Assembly: GCA_045598965.1 (NCBI GenBank)
Contig: JAZRVH010000009.1
Coordinates: forward strand, 27,904-91,903
Origin: RGIG426 sp045598965
GTDB lineage: Bacteria > Bacillota > Clostridia > Oscillospirales > Acutalibacteraceae
Direction: 5' to 3'
DNA length: 64,000 bases
Shown here: positions 24,949 to 35,100 of the stretch, in pieces
Layout: every line of letters begins with the position of its first letter
Numbering within the stretch: position 1 is the stretch's first letter
Translations under genes and position numbers: made by a program
Notes under the pieces: generated by a model
Databases searched by the model: none
What the model was told of the DNA's origin: nothing
Seen by the model: the letters and a program-made list of their open reading frames with translations, nothing else

Positions 24949-27366
24949 TTACCGCACGACCAGGTTGACGAGTTTTGCGGGGATATACAACTCTTTGACG
25001 AGTGTTTTGCCGGAAAGCTCTGCCGCCACTTTTTCATCCGCTTTGGCGAGGGCGAGCACGTCCTCTTTTGCCATATCGGGGGCAATGTTCAAGCGGGCAC
25101 GGATTTTGCCGTTAACCTGTACCACGATTTCAACCGATTGCTCCACACACTTCGCATCATCCCACGTGGGCCAAGAGGTTTCGTTAAGCATTCCGCCGAA
25201 GTGCATCTGCTCGAAGATTTCCTCCGTGATGTGAGGGGCTACCGGGTTTAAGAGCGTGATAAAGGTTTTGAGCTCGCCACGGGTAACGGAGCCTTTGGCA
25301 TAGATATCGTTGAGCAACGTCATCATCGCCGCAATGGCGGTGTTGTATTTGAGAGTTTCGAAGTCCTCGGACACCTTTTTAATGGTGCGGTGGAAGGCAC
25401 CCTCCAGCTCTTTGGAGTACTCCTCTTCGTCGGTGACCATTTCCTGGAGTGCCCACAGACGGTCGATAAAGCGTTTGCAGCCACGGACACTGTTTTCCGA
25501 CCAGGGAGCCGCCTTTTCGTAGTCACCCATAAAGAGGACATAGAGACGGAGAACATCGGCACCATACTGCTCCACAACCTCGTTGGGGTCAACGACGTTT
25601 CCTTTGGATTTGCTCATTTTTTCGCCGTCCGGCCCGAGGATAAGACCCTGTGCCGTGCGTTTGGCGTACGGCTCGGACACCGGCACTTCCCCGAGGTCAT
25701 AGAGGAATTTGTACCAGAAACGGGAATAAATCAGGTGGCGGGTAACGTGTTCCATACCGCCGTTATACCAGTCGACCGGCATCCAGTATTTCAGCTTGTC
25801 GGCGTCGGCAAAAGCCTCGTTGTTTTTCGGGGCAATGTAACGCAGGAAATACCACGGCGAGCCTGCCCACTGGGGCATTGTGTCGGCTTCTCGTGTTGCC
25901 GCTCCGCCGCATTTCGGGCAGGTGCAGTTGACGAAATCCTCCACCTTGGCAAGCGGACTTTCGCCGTCCGAGCCAGGCTCGAATTTTTCCATTTTGGGGA
26001 GCTTCAGCGGCAGTTCGTCATAGGGAACAGCCACCATACCGCACGTGGGGCAGTGGATAATCGGAATGGGTTCGCCCCAGTAACGCTGACGGTTGAACGC
26101 CCAGTCTTTCATCTTGTACTGAACGCCCTTTTCGCCGACGCCTTTTTCCTCTAAATACTCAATCATACGGGCGATGGAATCTTTTTTGTTTTGGAAGCCG
26201 TTGAGGAATTGGGAGTTGACCATTTCGCCGTCGCCGGTATAGGCTTCTTTCGAAATATCGCCGCCTTTGATGACCTCGATGATGTCAATGCCGAATTTTT
26301 TGGCGAACTCATAGTCACGGTCATCGTGGGCGGGCACTGCCATAATGGCACCGGTGCCGTAGCCCATCATAACATAGTCGGAGATGAAAATCGGAATATC
26401 CTCGCCGGTGAGGGGATGGGTGGCACAAAGGCCATCCAGTTTTACGCCGGTTTTGTCTTTGACCAACTGGGTACGCTCGAATTCGGTTTTTTTGGCACAC
26501 TCGGCACGGTAAGCGGTCACAGCGTCGAAGTTTTTAATGGACGCCTGATATTTGTCTAAGAGCGGATGCTCCGGTGCCATAACCATAAAGGTGACACCGT
26601 AGAGAGTGTCCGGACGAGTGGTGTAAATCCGTAGGGTTTCGTCATGGCCGGAAAGGGTGAAGTTGACGAAAGCACCGGTGGATTTACCAATCCAGTTTTC
26701 CTGCTGGAGTCGGATGTTGGGGAGGAAGTTTACCTCGTTGAGGCCCTCCAGCAGTTTGTCGGCATAGTCGGTGATACGCAGATACCACACGTCTTTGGAT
26801 TTTTGGACAATGTCGCTGTGGCAGATATCGCATTTGCCTCCCTGAGAGTCCTCGTTGGAGAGAACCACCTTACAGCTGGGGCAGTAGTTGACGAGCGTTT
26901 TGTCACGGAAGACAAGGCCTTTTTCGAACATTTTAAGGAAAATCCACTGGGTCCAGCGGTAGTAATCCTCCTCGGTGGTGTCGATAACACGATTCCAGTC
27001 GAAGGAGAAACCCACGGCTTTCAGCTGAGAGGTGAATTTTTCGATGTTGATATCGGTGACCTGACGGGGGTGCATACCGGTTTTGATGGCATAGTTTTCG
27101 GTGGGGAGACCGTAGGCGTCAAATCCGATGGGGAACAGTACGTTATAGCCCTGCAAACGGCGTTTGCGGGATACCACTTCCAGTCCCGAATAGGCTTTGA
27201 TATGCCCTACGTGCATACCGGCACCCGAGGGATAGGGGAATTCTACGAGGCCGTAGAATTTCGGTTTGTCAGAGTTGTCTTTGGCGGCGAAGGTTTGTTT
27301 TTCGTCCCAAATTTTTTGCCATTTTTTCTCAACGGCGGAAAAATCATAGCGGTCCATTTGTGTCAT
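24949..27366 (-). CDS. leuS: Leucyl-tRNA synthetase
   Basis: LeuS charges tRNA-Leu. From the ATG at 27366 the protein has 805 residues, normal for bacterial LeuS. It shows the HIGH-type PYPSGAGMHVGHIKAY, a zinc cluster CPSCKVVLSNE...CDICH, the CP1 editing domain with MAVPAHDDRDYEF, and KMSKS in DGEKMSKSKGNVVDP. Upstream in-frame codons overlap rsfS and are ignored. The start is one base after the rsfS stop. No T-box leader is present, because it is the last gene of the long plsX operon. Confidence 0.96.
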   Translation of the reverse strand: MTQMDRYDFSAVEKKWQKIWDEKQTFAAKDNSDKPKFYGLVEFPYPSGAGMHVGHIKAYSGLEVVSRKRRLQGYNVLFPIGFDAYGLPTENYAIKTGMHPRQVTDINIEKFTSQLKAVGFSFDWNRVIDTTEEDYYRWTQWIFLKMFEKGLVFRDKTLVNYCPSCKVVLSNEDSQGGKCDICHSDIVQKSKDVWYLRITDYADKLLEGLNEVNFLPNIRLQQENWIGKSTGAFVNFTLSGHDETLRIYTTRPDTLYGVTFMVMAPEHPLLDKYQASIKNFDAVTAYRAECAKKTEFERTQLVKDKTGVKLDGLCATHPLTGEDIPIFISDYVMMGYGTGAIMAVPAHDDRDYEFAKKFGIDIIEVIKGGDISKEAYTGDGEMVNSQFLNGFQNKKDSIARMIEYLEEKGVGEKGVQYKMKDWAFNRQRYWGEPIPIIHCPTCGMVAVPYDELPLKLPKMEKFEPGSDGESPLAKVEDFVNCTCPKCGGAATREADTMPQWAGSPWYFLRYIAPKNNEAFADADKLKYWMPVDWYNGGMEHVTRHLIYSRFWYKFLYDLGEVPVSEPYAKRTAQGLILGPDGEKMSKSKGNVVDPNEVVEQYGADVLRLYVLFMGDYEKAAPWSENSVRGCKRFIDRLWALQEMVTDEEEYSKELEGAFHRTIKKVSEDFETLKYNTAIAAMMTLLNDIYAKGSVTRGELKTFITLLNPVAPHITEEIFEQMHFGGMLNETSWPTWDDAKCVEQSVEIVVQVNGKIRARLNIAPDMAKEDVLALAKADEKVAAELSGKTLVKELYIPAKLVNLVVR

Positions 27367-27367
27367 C

Positions 27368-27742
27368 TCATTTCTCAGTATTTTCAAGGAATTCGGCGGC
27401 ATCGACGTCGACACCGTCTTTCCAAAGATGTTCCAGGTTATAAAATTCACGGGCTTCCTGCATGAACACGTGTACAACTACCGAACCGTAGTCCATCAGC
27501 ACCCACGAGGAGTTGCGATACCCTTCGGTACGCAGAGGCTCGATTCCCTGCTCTTTCAGGTCGTATTCCACGTAATCGGTGAAAGAGCGAACCTGGGTGG
27601 AGCTTGTGCCCTCTGCAATGACGAAGTAATCGGCAATAGAGGTTAGAGCGTGTACGTCAATAACCTTAATGCCGGATGCCTTATGGTTGTCCAGCGAGCG
27701 GACAATGGCACCGCAGAGGTCTTTTGGGGTATTAAAACTCAT
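27368..27742 (-). CDS. rsfS: Ribosomal silencing factor RsfS
   Basis: The 124-residue protein binds L14 and blocks 30S-50S joining in starvation. It contains VIDVHALTSIADYFVIAEGTS and SSWVLMDYGSVVVHVF followed by FYNLEHLW, the RsfS signature. Its start overlaps the LCP gene stop (ATGA). The order nadD-yqeK-LCP-rsfS-leuS is standard in clostridia. Confidence 0.95.
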   Translation of the reverse strand: MSFNTPKDLCGAIVRSLDNHKASGIKVIDVHALTSIADYFVIAEGTSSTQVRSFTDYVEYDLKEQGIEPLRTEGYRNSSWVLMDYGSVVVHVFMQEAREFYNLEHLWKDGVDVDAAEFLENTEK

Positions 27743-29091
27743 TCCTCATCCTCCTGTTCGATAATGCCGGTTTGTTTCACCAGCAATTTATCAAAGGTTT
27801 TGGTTTGGAGATTGGATTTTTCGGTGTTGGCAATCTCGGTCATTTTGAGGTATTCCTCGGTGAGAGGAGTGCCGTAAGGATTGAAGGAGTCGTTGATAAG
27901 GGTGCAAAGCTCGTCCTTATGCACTGAGTAGAAGTTGCCGCCCTCCAACGAGGCAACTTCGCCGGGCAGAATGGAAATGCTGATTTTAGAGCGGTCAATT
28001 TTGTTGAGGTCCGCTACCAGTTTTTCCATCAGTTCGATGTCTTCTTCAATGCTGTTGTCCCGTTTGGTGCGGATGGGTGTAGACCCTTTCATCAGCGGGA
28101 ACAGCACATCTTCATCCAGCTTTTTGGCGTCGGTGGTCATCAGGCGTTCAAACAACGCCACATACACCTGACGTTGACGGGTGAGGTTTTTAAGCTCACC
28201 GTTTACCGATTCCCAGTCGCCGAGGGCGAATTCCAACGCTCCCTCGCCATCTACCGTTTGGATACCGCCGTCATAGGTGATGTCGCCCAGCGTCATCGCT
28301 TCGGGGAGGTTGATGTCAACGCCGCCCACCAAATCCACCAATTTCACAAAGGCTTCCTGCGGGAAAATATAGTAGTTGTCGATGGGCAGAGTGTATTGCG
28401 AGGTGAACACCTCTAACAGGTTGTTGACGGCACTGCCCTTCTTTTGCGTGATTTTTGTGTTGCAAACCTTGCCGTTGCTCAGAGTGACGTTGTGTTTTCC
28501 GTCGGTGATTTCGGCTTCAAACACCTGTTTGCGGCAGGTCTCACACCAGTTGAGCGGTTTGGGAGTGGACCACACGCCGCCCACGGTTTTGACGGCGAAG
28601 TGTTCGCTGTCGCCGAGATACGTGCCGGTGGGAACCTGCATCACGTTGACGGTTTTGGATTTTTTGTCATAGCAAACAACGGAAACCATTTGCATACGTC
28701 CGGTGGTGCCGTTTTCTTTTTCTTTTCCGAGCATACCGAGTAAATAGTATGCCACGTTATCGTTTTCTTTAGCGGCGACGATGGCACCTGGCGTTTGGGA
28801 GTTATCGCCGCTAAAGTAGGTTTTCACGTATTTGTAAGCGGTAATACCAAACCACACCAGTGCCGCCACGAACAGCAAGAACAACACAACTAAGATGATT
28901 TTGCCAACCGGTGCCCCGTTCTTTTTCTTTTTGCGGCGAGCGGGGGTGCGAGAGGCGGTGGAGGAACGACTTCCTCGCAGCTGTACCTGAGATTGTGCCT
29001 CGGGGGCGATGGTACCGCCACTGTGTTTGGCGGCACGAGCGGCCTTTTTGGCGGCTTTCATCCGTTTTTTCTGTCGATTATCTTTTGCCAT
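27739..29091 (-). CDS. LytR-CpsA-Psr family glycopolymer transferase
   Basis: The 450-residue protein has a basic cytoplasmic N-terminus (about 1-55, rich in Lys/Arg/Ala), one membrane helix (about 63-82) and an extracellular LCP domain. LCP enzymes attach teichoic acids or other polymers to peptidoglycan; here NYYIFPQEAFVKLVDLVGGVDINLPEAM and LTRQRQVYVALFERL, with Arg residues that bind the lipid-linked substrate pyrophosphate, are recognisable. An insertion with CETCRK suggests a disulfide or metal site. It sits between nadD-yqeK and rsfS, its usual clostridial place. Confidence 0.9.
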   Translation of the reverse strand: MAKDNRQKKRMKAAKKAARAAKHSGGTIAPEAQSQVQLRGSRSSTASRTPARRKKKKNGAPVGKIILVVLFLLFVAALVWFGITAYKYVKTYFSGDNSQTPGAIVAAKENDNVAYYLLGMLGKEKENGTTGRMQMVSVVCYDKKSKTVNVMQVPTGTYLGDSEHFAVKTVGGVWSTPKPLNWCETCRKQVFEAEITDGKHNVTLSNGKVCNTKITQKKGSAVNNLLEVFTSQYTLPIDNYYIFPQEAFVKLVDLVGGVDINLPEAMTLGDITYDGGIQTVDGEGALEFALGDWESVNGELKNLTRQRQVYVALFERLMTTDAKKLDEDVLFPLMKGSTPIRTKRDNSIEEDIELMEKLVADLNKIDRSKISISILPGEVASLEGGNFYSVHKDELCTLINDSFNPYGTPLTEEYLKMTEIANTEKSNLQTKTFDKLLVKQTGIIEQEDEE

Positions 29092-29097
29092 TTTCGA

Positions 29098-30303
29098 TCA
29101 TCCTTTCGTTATAGATGAAGCGGATTCTTGCAGCTCTTTTTGGGCGGCAAGTGTATCGGGATGGGGCTCACGCCCCTTTTCTTTCAGTTCATTGATAGAA
29201 TATCGCACCGCATACCGCATCGCCTCATCGGAGGAGATGTCGGCACGGCGACGCATTTCCGCCACATCGGGGTAATGTCGTCCGGCGGCGGTAAAGTCGG
29301 CGATGTAAACCGTTTTTTCCAGCGGGGTCATTCCCGCACGGGCGGTCGTATGATAGCGGACGGCATTGAGCATATCGGTATCGGTGATGCCAAGTACGTG
29401 CTCCAAAAACACCGCACCGATAGTGGCGTGCCACAGCTTGGGTGCGTTTTGCGTGTCGGCGTCTAACGTGACACCGAAGCTTTCGCACACACCCATTTGT
29501 TCGGCGGGGGAAGCATCCTTCATGATATCGTGGAGTAGGCCGGCGGTGTAGGCTTTTTGGGGGTCGGCACCGTAAAGGGGTGCCAGTCGTTTGGCTTCGT
29601 CCGCCACGGCGAGAGAATGTTCGAACCGGTAGGGGGTGAGCCGTCGTTTTAGAATGGCGATATATTGCTCATTTGTGGTGGGGACAGTCGCCATACTGTC
29701 CGGCAAATAGAGGTCGTGGTCTTCAATATAGTCGGCAACAGCGGGGGAAAGGAACCGACGCCAGTTGCGGTTATCCTGGTCACGGATTGCTTTGCGTAAG
29801 GCGGTAGAGGAAATGCGGGGCGTGTTGGCGGAAATGACAATGCACCGAGCACCGTCAGCGGTGAGCTTTTCGGCGTGAGCGGTAAGCGTTTTTGCGGAGA
29901 TATCGTCCCGTGGGACGGTACACAACACGGCACGGGCTTTGATGTCGTCATACCGAAACCAGGTGGAGACGGTAAGGAACATATCCGCACCCATTAAGAG
30001 ATACCACTCGGCATCCTTAAACCGCTCGCTCATAATATCCAGAGTGTCGGCGGTGAAGCTTGCACCGCCCCGTGCGATTTCCACACGGGAGACACTTATG
30101 TAGGGGTACGGCTCTGCCGCCAACTCGCACATAGCGGCACGATGAGCGGCGGGTGCCATTTCGGTTTTCAGCTTGTGAGGAGGTTGTGCAGTGGGCATCA
30201 AAATGATGCGATCAAGGCAGAGCTCCTTTTTGAACGCTTCGCAAAGTGCGAGGTGGCCATTGTGAATGGGGTCAAATGTACCGCCGAACAAGGCGATTTT
30301 CAA
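29098..30303 (-). CDS. nadD: Fused NadD nicotinate-nucleotide adenylyltransferase and YqeK HD hydrolase
   Basis: The 401-residue protein joins two enzymes that are separate genes in Bacillus. Residues 1-200 are NadD: GGTFDPIHNGHL and ISSTALRKAI mark the nucleotidyltransferase making NaAD for NAD synthesis. Residues 210-400 are YqeK, an HD-domain Ap4A hydrolase, with RFEHSLAVADEA, GLLHDIMKD and RYHTTARAGM. No stop or frameshift separates them. The TTG at 30303 is 8 nt after aggagg and gives the normal NadD N-terminus; an in-frame GTG overlaps the ribosome site. Confidence 0.92.
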   Translation of the reverse strand: MKIALFGGTFDPIHNGHLALCEAFKKELCLDRIILMPTAQPPHKLKTEMAPAAHRAAMCELAAEPYPYISVSRVEIARGGASFTADTLDIMSERFKDAEWYLLMGADMFLTVSTWFRYDDIKARAVLCTVPRDDISAKTLTAHAEKLTADGARCIVISANTPRISSTALRKAIRDQDNRNWRRFLSPAVADYIEDHDLYLPDSMATVPTTNEQYIAILKRRLTPYRFEHSLAVADEAKRLAPLYGADPQKAYTAGLLHDIMKDASPAEQMGVCESFGVTLDADTQNAPKLWHATIGAVFLEHVLGITDTDMLNAVRYHTTARAGMTPLEKTVYIADFTAAGRHYPDVAEMRRRADISSDEAMRYAVRYSINELKEKGREPHPDTLAAQKELQESASSITKG

Positions 30304-30337
30304 AGCCCTCACCTCCTAACAGAAATAATAAGCAACA

Positions 30338-30628
30338 TCAGCGGGGAAGAACGATGGTGGGTTCCTCCGCACGACGGCGATAAAGCACAAAGGTGCGGCC
30401 GATGACTTGTACCGTTTCGGCACCGACAGCGGCGGCAATTTCCTCTGCTGTTTCCCGTGCGGTTTTCGGGGCGGTTTCCAGCACTCTGCCTTTGATGAGC
30501 TCACGGGCTTCCAAAGCGTCGTCCGCCTGTTTGACAAGAGCGTCGGAAATGCCGCCTTTGCCGATATGGACAATCGGCTCGTAGTCGTTGGCAAGTCCAC
30601 GCAGATAGGCACGTTGTTTGCTGGTCAT
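30338..30628 (-). CDS. yhbY: YhbY family RNA-binding protein
   Basis: The 96-residue CRM-domain protein has LTSKQRAYLRGLAN-type start, VHIGKGGISDALVKQ (the GKGG loop) and QVIGRTFVLYRR. YhbY binds pre-50S particles. It lies between rdgB and nadD-yqeK, as in many clostridia. Confidence 0.95.
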   Translation of the reverse strand: MTSKQRAYLRGLANDYEPIVHIGKGGISDALVKQADDALEARELIKGRVLETAPKTARETAEEIAAAVGAETVQVIGRTFVLYRRRAEEPTIVLPR

Positions 30629-30632
30629 AAAA

Positions 30633-31232
30633 TCACTCCTTGTGGGTTTTTACATAGTTGTCAAGGCGGGAGGCAAAGGCGTTCAGTGCCAACCCACGGT
30701 GGCTGACGGCGTCCTTTTCGTCGGAGGAGATCTCCGCAAAGGTTTTGCCGCCGGGAAGTTCGAAAATCGGGTCATACCCAAAACCGGAATTGCCACGGCA
30801 TTCGAAAGCGATAAAGCCCTCGCACACGCCTTCGGCTTCGATTACGTCGCCATTCGGCATATAACAGCAAATGGATGCCACGAAGTGGGCGGTACGTTGC
30901 TCGTGGGGTGTGTCGCCGAGATTTTTAAGCAGGGTGGCTTTGCGTTGTCCTGCCGGGGCGTAGCGGGCGGTATACAGCCCGGGGGCACCGCCGAGGGCAT
31001 CCACACAAAGGCCGGAATCATCCGCCACGGCGGCAATGCCGCTTTCCATGCAGGCGGTTTTCGCTTTAATGAGGGCGTTTTCGGCAAAGGTTTTGCCGGT
31101 TTCCTCCGGCTCGGAAAGGGTGATGCCGAGCTGGTCGGCGGTGACCGCTTCGACCGAGCAAGCGGCAAGAATACGGGACAATTCCTCGATTTTCCCTTGG
31201 TTATGGGAGGCGATAAGCACTTTCATACTCAT
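30633..31232 (-). CDS. rdgB: XTP/dITP diphosphatase
   Basis: RdgB/HAM1 removes XTP, dITP and ITP from the nucleotide pool. The 199-residue protein has ASHNQGKIEEL, AVADDSGLCVDAL, GFGYDPIFELPGGKTFAE and SHRGLAL, which cover the substrate and Mg sites. The ATG overlaps the ftsY stop (ATGA), and the gene ends 4 bp before yhbY. Confidence 0.96.
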   Translation of the reverse strand: MSMKVLIASHNQGKIEELSRILAACSVEAVTADQLGITLSEPEETGKTFAENALIKAKTACMESGIAAVADDSGLCVDALGGAPGLYTARYAPAGQRKATLLKNLGDTPHEQRTAHFVASICCYMPNGDVIEAEGVCEGFIAFECRGNSGFGYDPIFELPGGKTFAEISSDEKDAVSHRGLALNAFASRLDNYVKTHKE

Positions 31233-32143
31233 GCGTCCTCTCCGAACAGCTCGTTGGCAAAGGCAGTCGGGTCAAAGGGCTGTAAATCGTCTACGCCCTC
31301 GCCGAGGCCGACAAATTTAACCGGCACATCCAAATCCTCACGGATGGAGAGGATAACACCGCCACGGGCGGTGCCGTCCAGTTTGGTGAGAACAATACCG
31401 GTGATATCGGCGGCAGTCTTAAATTCACGAGCTTGGTTGACGGCGTTTTGACCGGTGGTGGCGTCCAGCACCAACAGCACCTCTTTCGAGGCGTTCGGCA
31501 GTTCACGGTCAATCACACGGTGGATTTTTTCCAGTTCCTGCATAAGGTTTTTCTTGTTATGCAGACGGCCGGCAGTGTCCACAATGACGATATCGGTGCC
31601 ACGGGCTTTTGCGGCGGCACAACTGTCAAACACGACGGCGGCGGGGTCGGCACCCTCGCTGTGTTTCACCATATCTACGTCGGCACGGTTCGCCCACACC
31701 TCCAGCTGTTCGATAGCGGCGGCACGGAACGTATCGGCGGCAGAGAGCAGGATTTTTTTGCCCTGTGCTTTGTAAAACGATGCCAGTTTGCCGATGGTAG
31801 TGGTTTTGCCCACACCGTTGACGCCGATGACCAACACGACGGAGGGCGTGGTTTCGAGGGACATTTCCTGTCCTCCACGGAGCATTTCCGCCACAATATC
31901 TTTGAGAGCCGTTTTAGCTTCCATCGGGTCTTTGATGCCCTGCTCCTTAACACGCTTTTTCAGCTCATCGCAAATGGCGGCGGCGGTGGAAGCCCCCACG
32001 TCGCCCATAATGAGCAGTTCCTCCAGTTCTTCGAACAGTTCGTCGTTGACGCTCAGGGAGGAGCGGAACAGAGAACTGACAGGCATGGAGAGAGTTTCTT
32101 TTGTTTTTTTCAGCCCGGAGCTGATTTTCTCAAAAAAGCCCAT
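31229..32143 (-). CDS. ftsY: Signal recognition particle receptor FtsY
   Basis: The 304-residue FtsY is the SRP-receptor GTPase that docks nascent membrane proteins to the translocon. G-domain motifs: GVNGVGKTTTIGKLA, DTFRAAAIEQLEVW, DTAGRLHNKKNLM and TKLDGTARGG. The acidic A domain of E. coli FtsY is missing, as usual in Firmicutes; the amphipathic N-terminus MGFFEKISSGLKKTK should bind lipid. The second of two close ATGs is used, 7 nt after aaagga. It follows smc. Confidence 0.96.
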   Translation of the reverse strand: MGFFEKISSGLKKTKETLSMPVSSLFRSSLSVNDELFEELEELLIMGDVGASTAAAICDELKKRVKEQGIKDPMEAKTALKDIVAEMLRGGQEMSLETTPSVVLVIGVNGVGKTTTIGKLASFYKAQGKKILLSAADTFRAAAIEQLEVWANRADVDMVKHSEGADPAAVVFDSCAAAKARGTDIVIVDTAGRLHNKKNLMQELEKIHRVIDRELPNASKEVLLVLDATTGQNAVNQAREFKTAADITGIVLTKLDGTARGGVILSIREDLDVPVKFVGLGEGVDDLQPFDPTAFANELFGEDA

Positions 32144-32176
32144 AGTCATATCCTTTCACAAAGTGGGGTTTTGGGG

Positions 32177-35100
32177 TTACGTCGCTTCGCCACGTTCACC
32201 AAGCTTCATTCCGAGACGTTCCTCCACCTCGCTGGCACGCAGTTCGAGGAGTTTGGTGACGCCGGATTCTTGCATAGTGACGCCGTACAGCACGTCGGCT
32301 TCCTCCATGGTTCCTCGACGGTGGGTGATGACGATGAATTGCGTTTCGTCGGTCATACGACGCAGGAACTGGGCGTAACGGGAAACGTTGACGTCGTCCA
32401 ATGCGGCTTCAATTTCGTCCAATACGCAGAAGGGCGACGGGGTAACTTTCAAAATAGCAAACAAAAGGGCGATGGCGGTGAGTGCCTTTTCGCCGCCGGA
32501 CAACGCATCCAAATTGAGGATGACCTTTCCGGGCGGTTGAACGTTCATTTGGATGCCGGAGTGAAGCACATCGTCCGGTTCCTCCAACTTGAGTTCGGCT
32601 TTGCCGCCGCCGAACAGCTCGGCAAAAACAACGCCGAAATGTTTGTTGATTTTATTGAAGCGGTCGACAAACATCTCACGCATTTGGGTGGTGAGGTCGT
32701 TGATGAGGCTTAGCAGTTCGGTGCGGGAAATCTCCACGTCTTTCACCTGCTCGGACAGGAACGCATAGCGTTCGCTGACCTCTTTGAATTCCTCAATAGC
32801 GTCCACGTTGACGGTGCCGAGAGCACGGATTTTACTACGCAGCTCGGTGAGGCGTTTTTGTGCTTCGGGGACATTTTCAATCGGTTCGGTTTGTGCCTCC
32901 GCCTCGGCACGGGTCAACTCGTACTCCTCATACAGCTTGCGGACGATTTCGTCCGTTTCGGCTTCGGCACGGAACGCTTTTTCCTCCAACCGGGCCACTT
33001 CGCCGGACAGCCGTTCCTTTTCCTCCATTTGCTCTTTGGAGGCTTGACGCAAAGCGGTAACGCTTTGCTCGCCGTCCGTCCGTTCGTGGACGAGGGCTTC
33101 CATCTGCTCACGGGAAGCGGCGGCTTGTTTGCGGCAATTCTCTGCCTGAGCTTGCAGGTCGAGGATTTCTTTTTCGATAGCTTCGATTTGCAGGTTTAGC
33201 AATTCGATTTGACCTTGCAGTAACTGCTTGGCACCGTCGCTGTCTGTTTTGCGGCGGTCAATGCCTTCGATGGCGGCGTTGAAAGCTTCAATTTCTTTTT
33301 CAAAGCCGTGTTCTTGCAGCTTGAGTTCTGCCATTTGGGCGGACAATTCCTCCCGAGCGGCGGTCATTTCCGCACGACCGCCGGAAAGGGCAGACAGCTT
33401 CGCTTCGATTTCGGCTTGCTCCTTGAGCAAAGAGGAAGCTTCCTTGCCCGCCGCCTCCATATCGGAGCGGATTTCTTCAATGCGGGTGTTGAGGGTTTCA
33501 ATCTCGCTGAGGCAATCCGCCACAGCCTGGTCGCCGTTTTCTGCAAGCTCGGTGACACGGCGTAACTCCGCCTCAAGACGAATGCCGTCTTCTTGGGCGG
33601 TGGTAAGTTCGCCTTGGGCACCGGATAACGCCGCTTCGGCGGCGGCGGCATCTTCTTTGGCGGAAATGAAGTCGGCGTTCGCTTTTTGTGCCTTGGTTTC
33701 CATTTCTTTCAAAGAGGTGGAAAGTTTTTCCATTTCGGCACGGCGGGAGAGAAGTCCCGCCCCTTTGACGTGGGAACCGCCGGTCAACGAACCGCCGGCG
33801 TGAACCAACTGGCCGTCCAGTGTGACGAATTTGACACGGTAGCCGGTCTTTTTCGCCAAGACGGTGGCACAGTCAAGATCCTCGGCAACGGCAGTGCGGC
33901 CGAGCAGGCTTTCCATGACGTCGTTGTATTTTTTGTCAAAGGAGATGAGGTCGGAGGCGATGCCCACATACCCCATTTCGCCTTTTAAGTCTTTTTCGTC
34001 CAGCTTGCCGCCTCGGATGGTTTGAAGCGGTAGGAAGGTGACACGGCCGGCATTTTCGTTTTTGAGGAAACGGATAGCACTTTTGGCATCTGCCTCGGTT
34101 TCGCATACCACGTTTTGGGCGTTGTTGCCGAGAGCGGTTTCGATGGCAAGAGCCACATCGGTGGGAGCTTCGAGAAGTCCGGCAACCGGGCCCAAAATGC
34201 CACGCAACGCTCCACGGCCCGCTTGCTTCATCACGGCTTTGGTGCTGCCGGAGAAGCCCTCCATGCTACGCTCCAATTCTTCAAGAATACGCAGGCGGCG
34301 ACGGTGATCCTCCACATCCAAGCGGAGTTTTTCCGCAACGGTGCGGGCGGCCTCCGCTTTGTCCGAACGGGATTTATGGCGGAGAGAATATCCGGTAACC
34401 GCATTTTGCAGGCTGTCGATTTTTTCTTTGCAGGCGGCGACGGCCTGTTCGCATTCTTTCTTTTCGGCGGCGGCGGCTTCGCTTTGGCCTTTTTTAAGCA
34501 GTACCGCAGCGTTCAGTTGAGACAGCCGAGTGTTGATTTCCGAAAGAGAGGATTCGCCGGTAACCTCACGTACCCGCACGTCGGCAATTTGTTTTGCGAG
34601 ATCGGCGGCACGGTGGTTTTCGACTTCCATTTTGTTGCCCGCCTCGTCGCTGTCACGGGAGAGGGCATCCATTTTTTCGGAGAGTGCGAGCCGCTCTTTT
34701 TCGGCGGCGGCGATTTTATCACGACGGTCTTCGATATCCGCCAAGCGAGCGGTACGTTCTTCCTCCAACTGTTCGGCACTTTCCGATTGCTGTGCCTGCT
34801 CGTTTTGCATACGGGCGATGTTTTCGTTGTGGTGGTCGATATCGTTGCGGCGAACGGCAATTTCGCCCTCGTGGCGAACGGCGTCCTCCTCGAAAGCGGC
34901 GGCGGCACGGTTCAGCTCGTCCATCTGTACGGCGAGACCGGCGGCACGGTTGCCGATTTCTTCGATTTTCGCCTCCACATCCGCAATGGCGGCGGCGGCG
35001 GAATCGTACTGCGTGCGGGCGAGCTCTAATTTGCCGCCCAGTTCACGGAGAACATCACGAGAGGTGTCCAACGTGTGAAGCCACAGACCGATTTCCAGCC

